DNA from: Acidobacteriota bacterium | GTDB taxonomy: Bacteria; Acidobacteriota; Terriglobia; Bryobacterales; Bryobacteraceae | DNA: 9,406 nucleotides | Direction: 5' to 3' | Assembly (NCBI GenBank): GCA_016871135.1 | Contig: VFZQ01000151.1 | Span: 1-9,406 of the forward strand | Shown here: positions 6,636 to 9,406 of the stretch, piece by piece | How the letters are laid out: every line of letters starts with the position of its first letter | How positions within the stretch are numbered: the first letter of the stretch is position 1 | Translations under genes and position numbers: made by a program | Notes under the pieces: model-generated | What the model saw: only the letters and a program-made list of their open reading frames with translations | Told to the model about the DNA's origin: nothing | The model's database searches: none

Positions 6636-8039
6636 ATGAACACACTCTCCCGCCGCGGATTCCTCGCGATGTCCGGCGGCCTACTTACCGCCCAATCGCA
6701 AACCAAGCCCCACGTCTTGATGATCTGCGTCGACGACCTTAACGACTGGATCGGCTGTCTCGGCGGCAATCCCGATTCGGTTACGCCCAACTTCGACCGC
6801 CTCGCCAAACAGAGTGTGCTCTTTACCAACGCCCACTGCGCCGCGCCGTTGTGCAACCCGTCGCGCGCCGCGTTGATGACCGGCATCCATCCGGCCACGT
6901 CGGGTATTTATCAGAACAGTCAACCGTGGCGGAAATCGCCCGCACTCGCCAACGCGCGCACGCTCCCGCAACACTTCTCCGACAACGGCTATAAGTCTAT
7001 CGGCGGTGGCAAGACGTACCACGACGCCTTCCCCGATCCCGACTCCTGGCACGAGTACTTTCCCTCGAAAACGAAGCAGAAACCGGTGGATCCCGTTCCC
7101 GCCAAACAGCCCGCCAACGGCATCGCCGGCACCGCCAACTTCGATTGGGGCCCGCTCGACAACACCGCCGAATCCAACATGGGCGATCACAAGGTCGTCG
7201 ACTGGGCGATCGGAGAAATGAACAAGAACCACGGCAAGCCGCTATTCATCGCCGTCGGCCTCTATAAGCCGCATCTGCCTTGGCACGTACCGCAAAAGTA
7301 CTTCGACATGTACCCGCTGTCGAAGATCACGCTGCCCAAAATCAACGGCGACGATCTGGACGATGTTCCTCCGATCGGCGTCAAGTTCGCCAAGCCCAAG
7401 GGCGATCACAAATCCGTCACCGATCACGGCCAGTGGAAACAGGCCGTGCAAGCCTACCTTGCCGCGATCCGCTACTGTGACACCGAACTCGGTCGCCTTC
7501 TTGACGCATTCGAAAAGAGCCCGCTCGCCAAGAACACCATCGTCTGCCTTTGGAGCGACCACGGTTGGCACCTTGGCGAAAAACTCCACTGGCGCAAATT
7601 TTCACTTTGGGAAGAAGCGACGCACAACGTGCTGATGATGAGAGCTCCCGGACTCACACAACCTGGCGGACGTTGCGATCGAACTGTTGGCTTGATCGAC
7701 GTTTACCCAACGCTTGCCGACCTCGCCGGACTGCCCGCGAAGAGGGAATGGGAAGGGAAATCGCTGAAACCCCTGCTCGCCAATCCGAAGGCAAAATGGG
7801 ACCACGCAACCGTCTGTACCTACGGCAAGGACAACCACGGCGTTCGCACCGAAGACTGGCGATACATCCGTTACAGTGATGGCACCGAGGAACTCTACGA
7901 CCGCCGGAAGGATCCATTGGAATGGAAGAACCTGGCGAAGGATCCGCAGTACGGCAAGACGAAAACCGAACTCGCGCGCTGGCTGCCCAAAGTCAACGCG
8001 GTAGAGTCCGTGGTCCAACGCGGCGCCGCTGAGAACTGA
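6636..8039 (+). CDS. Tat-exported type I (formylglycine) sulfatase, iduronate-2-sulfatase-like
   Basis: The protein has 467 aa from ATG 6636. This start puts a Tat signal at the N-terminus (SRRGFLAMSGG, residues 5-15); an upstream in-frame start would bury the signal behind 37 unrelated residues. The alkaline-phosphatase-fold sulfatase domain begins at HVLMICVDDLNDW with metal-binding D33-D34. The signature CNPSR at 73-77 makes C73 the residue expected to be oxidised to formylglycine. Further active-site positions fit the family: K126 in GGKTYH, K211 and H213 in YKPHLPWH, and D308-H309 in WSDHGWHLGEKLHW, followed by KFSLWEE. The overall pattern is closest to iduronate-2-sulfatase/choline-sulfatase relatives. 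It should hydrolyse a sulfate ester in the periplasm with Ca2+; the substrate is unknown. It is paralogous to the gene at 8614. There is no Shine-Dalgarno; TCTATT (6623-6628) could be a -10. Confidence 0.92.
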   Translation: MNTLSRRGFLAMSGGLLTAQSQTKPHVLMICVDDLNDWIGCLGGNPDSVTPNFDRLAKQSVLFTNAHCAAPLCNPSRAALMTGIHPATSGIYQNSQPWRKSPALANARTLPQHFSDNGYKSIGGGKTYHDAFPDPDSWHEYFPSKTKQKPVDPVPAKQPANGIAGTANFDWGPLDNTAESNMGDHKVVDWAIGEMNKNHGKPLFIAVGLYKPHLPWHVPQKYFDMYPLSKITLPKINGDDLDDVPPIGVKFAKPKGDHKSVTDHGQWKQAVQAYLAAIRYCDTELGRLLDAFEKSPLAKNTIVCLWSDHGWHLGEKLHWRKFSLWEEATHNVLMMRAPGLTQPGGRCDRTVGLIDVYPTLADLAGLPAKREWEGKSLKPLLANPKAKWDHATVCTYGKDNHGVRTEDWRYIRYSDGTEELYDRRKDPLEWKNLAKDPQYGKTKTELARWLPKVNAVESVVQRGAAEN

Positions 8040-8047
8040 CCCATTGG

Positions 8048-8053
8048 TAGAAT
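8048..8053 (+). promoter_or_regulatory. Candidate extended -10 promoter for the Dabb-like gene
   Basis: TAGAAT (8048-8053), preceded by TTGG, lies just after the sulfatase stop codon. It would start a short leader (about 30 nt) carrying the Shine-Dalgarno of the next gene. No good -35 is visible inside the end of the sulfatase gene, so the call is tentative. Confidence 0.3.
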
Positions 8054-8072
8054 CTAAGTACCCCCAACCTCA

Positions 8073-8078
8073 AAGGAG
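8073..8078 (+). promoter_or_regulatory. Shine-Dalgarno deciding the start at 8089
   Basis: AAGGAG lies 10 nt before ATG 8089. It rules out the longer in-frame TTG start at 8044, which would place 15 charged and polar residues before an evident signal peptide. Confidence 0.7.
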
Positions 8079-8088
8079 AACATTCCGA

Positions 8089-8529
8089 ATGCGTTTCTTT
8101 CTATCCGCCGCGGCCACGCTGCTGATGACTTCCGCCCTCGCCCAAGCCGGCGAAAAGGGCATGATGCACTGTTTTGCCTTCTCGGTCATCGAGTCGGCCA
8201 CCGCCGACGACTGGGCCAAGTTTAAGGCCGCCACCGATCAATGGCCGAGCAAGTTCAGCGGTATCTCGAAGGTTTGGCATGGCAAACTTCGCGCTCCGTT
8301 GCCGATTCCCACGGTCGACCCCGAAGCCGGCAAGAAACTTCGTGCCGGTGAAAAAGACGTTGCCGCCAAGGCTAACCGTGTTGTTCGTCAGCACGGCGTC
8401 TGCATGCTAATGACCGGCCCCGACGCCCTCAAACAGTACACCGCGAATCCGTTCCATAAGGAATGGATGGCCGTTTACGAAAAGGTCCGCATCGCCGGCA
8501 CCACGACCTACGACATCATCGGCGAGTAA
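8089..8529 (+). CDS. Exported Dabb-like (stress-response alpha/beta-barrel) protein
   Basis: The protein has 146 aa from ATG 8089. Residues 1-20 are a signal peptide (hydrophobic core, AQA|GE cleavage). The mature part matches the Dabb ferredoxin-like alpha/beta-barrel pattern: a first strand with histidine (MHCFAFSV, about 26-33), a helix (ADDWAKFKAATDQWPSKFSGI), a strand (SKVWHGKL), a longer loop with conserved-looking prolines, a strand (HGVCMLMTG), a helix (PDALKQYTANPFHKEWMAVYEKV) and a final strand (TTYDII). The LKQYTANPFHKEW segment is characteristic. Dabb proteins usually act as dimers; some are stress proteins and some small-molecule enzymes, mostly cytoplasmic, so a secreted form is less usual. 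It lies between two sulfatases, 49 bp after the first, with its own Shine-Dalgarno and a terminator behind it. Its biochemical role is unknown. Confidence 0.75.
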   Translation: MRFFLSAAATLLMTSALAQAGEKGMMHCFAFSVIESATADDWAKFKAATDQWPSKFSGISKVWHGKLRAPLPIPTVDPEAGKKLRAGEKDVAAKANRVVRQHGVCMLMTGPDALKQYTANPFHKEWMAVYEKVRIAGTTTYDIIGE

Positions 8530-8544
8530 GCGCACCGCAATCCG

Positions 8545-8579
8545 CGAAAGCCGCCCGGCCGGGCGGCTTTCGTCGTTTT
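8545..8579 (+). terminator. Rho-independent terminator with perfect 28-bp palindrome
   Basis: CGAAAGCCGCCCGG (8545-8558) is followed at once by its exact reverse complement (8559-8572). In RNA this gives about 12 bp of stem with a GGCC loop, then TCG and TTTT (8576-8579). It begins 15 bp after the Dabb-like stop codon and separates that gene from the second sulfatase. The T-run is short but the stem is very stable. Confidence 0.85.
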
Positions 8580-8606
8580 GGTGGACAGGCGAATGTGCAC
8601 TATGCT
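8578..8606 (+). promoter_or_regulatory. Probable promoter of the second sulfatase
   Basis: TATGCT (8601-8606) is a fair -10, with TTGGTG (8578-8583) 17 bp upstream as a weak -35 that begins within the terminator T-run. The hexamer ends 7 nt before ATG 8614 and no Shine-Dalgarno is present, so a leaderless message is likely. In-frame ATGs at 8593 and 8602 overlap or precede the -10 and would not be transcribed. Confidence 0.4.
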
Positions 8607-8613
8607 GATTGAG

Positions 8614-9406
8614 ATGACCCGCCGCCAGTTTCTCGGTTCTCTTGCCGCCGCCGCGCAAACGCGGAAGCGCCCCAACGTCCTCTTCATCTCCGTCGACGAC
8701 ATGAACGATTGGGTCGGTTGCCTCTCGGGCGAGAACAACATTAAGACCCCAAACATCGACAAGCTGGCCGCCCGCGGCGCATTGTTCGCTAATGCACATT
8801 GTGCGTCGCCGCTTTGTAATCCCTCGCGCACCGCGCTGTTAACAGGCCTGCGGCCTTCGACGACGGGTATGTATAACAACGACCAGTTCTGGCGGCCGAA
8901 TCTGCCGGATGCCGTCACGCTGCCGGTGCACTTCAAAGCTAACGGCTACACGGTTGCCGGCGCTGGAAAAGTCTTCCACCACACCGCCGGCAACAATCCT
9001 CCCGATCAGTGGGACGACTTTCAGTTGCAAGTATTCGACGACCCTTGGTATCGACGCGCCGACTGGTATCCATGGAACAAACGCGTTCCCGCGCCGAAGG
9101 GTCATCCGTTCAATGGCCTCGATAATTTTCAGGGCGAATTCGACTGGGGCGTCATCCCCGCCGAAGAGCGCGAGTATGGCGACCAGCGCGCGATCGACTA
9201 CGGACTGAACTTCTTTGAAAAGCCGCACGACAAGCCGTTTTTTCTCGCCATCGGCTTGTGGCATCCGCATATTCCGATGTTCGCGCCGCAAAAATATTTC
9301 GACATGTATCCGCCCGAGAAGGTCAAGATACCGTACACGCCGTCGGGCGACTTGGATGATGTCCCGAAGCAGGGCCAAAACTTCGCGGCTGCCCGCCGCG
9401 AGGAAC
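8614..9406 (+). CDS. Second Tat-exported formylglycine sulfatase, 3' end outside the window (partial)
   Basis: The frame is open from ATG 8614 to the window end: 264 codons, about half of a family member. The N-terminus is a short Tat signal (TRRQFLGSLAAAA, residues 2-14). The sulfatase domain starts at PNVLFISVDDMNDW with metal ligands D28-D29. CNPSR at 68-72 makes C68 the formylglycine precursor. K119 in GAGKVFHH and H217/H219 in LWHPHIP are further active-site positions; the Lys of the first sulfatase's YKPH is His here. APQKYFDMYP is identical to VPQKYFDMYP in the 6636 gene apart from the first residue, so the two are paralogues. Between GKVFHH and EFDWG this copy has a longer aromatic-rich stretch (about 124-179), likely shaping the substrate pocket. 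The C-terminal SDHG part is not in the window. Expected role is periplasmic sulfate-ester hydrolysis. Confidence 0.92.
   Translation, partial: MTRRQFLGSLAAAAQTRKRPNVLFISVDDMNDWVGCLSGENNIKTPNIDKLAARGALFANAHCASPLCNPSRTALLTGLRPSTTGMYNNDQFWRPNLPDAVTLPVHFKANGYTVAGAGKVFHHTAGNNPPDQWDDFQLQVFDDPWYRRADWYPWNKRVPAPKGHPFNGLDNFQGEFDWGVIPAEEREYGDQRAIDYGLNFFEKPHDKPFFLAIGLWHPHIPMFAPQKYFDMYPPEKVKIPYTPSGDLDDVPKQGQNFAAARREE

Noticed and set aside
6681..7232. 183-aa minus-strand open frame opposite the first sulfatase
   Set aside because: Antisense of the catalytic N-terminal half of a clear sulfatase; the translation has no protein-like features.
8593..8613. Upstream in-frame ATG starts (8593, 8602) for the second sulfatase
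   Set aside because: They overlap or precede the probable -10 and would separate the Tat signal from the N-terminus; 8614 fits the leaderless pattern.
8407..8799. 130-aa minus-strand open frame across the terminator and second sulfatase start
   Set aside because: It reads through a perfect terminator palindrome and is antisense to two real genes.

Overview
The window looks like a chromosomal segment of an Acidobacteriota bacterium, probably from the Solibacter/Bryobacter side of the phylum. This placement is inferred from gene content: a very long Oar-type TonB-dependent receptor with an N-terminal carboxypeptidase-regulatory-like domain, Tat-exported sulfatases, GC-rich third codon positions and many start codons that lack a Shine-Dalgarno sequence. 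No rRNA, tRNA, transposase or CRISPR array is visible.

Layout. Positions 1-120 hold a run of three inverted repeats (REP-like or structured RNA). They lead into a small single-pass membrane protein (121-279, +). Two minus-strand genes follow: an exported Gly-rich protein of unknown function (1349-2002) and a PLP enzyme of the D-threonine aldolase/D-serine dehydratase family (282-1349). The two are joined by a TAATG stop/start overlap, and the enzyme gene converges on the small membrane protein with only 2 bp between stop codons. On the plus strand, starting at the same CATG as the divergent minus-strand gene, is an unrecognised ORF of about 104 aa (2001-2315) containing a perfect 14-bp inverted repeat.

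The rest of the window is all on the plus strand: a 1219-aa TonB-dependent receptor (2351-6010), a small exported protein (6112-6597), a Tat-exported sulfatase (6636-8039), an exported Dabb-like alpha/beta-barrel protein (8089-8529), a strong palindromic terminator, and a second, paralogous Tat-exported sulfatase that runs off the window end (from 8614). Receptor plus two formylglycine-type sulfatases suggests uptake and desulfation of a sulfated carbohydrate or similar sulfate ester. The substrate cannot be read from the sequence.

The clearest unusual signal is in initiation. Five genes have a -10-like hexamer ending 6 or 7 nt before the ATG and no ribosome-binding site, as expected for leaderless mRNAs. 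The two genes for small exported proteins (6112 and 8089) instead have clear Shine-Dalgarno sequences and separate leaders.
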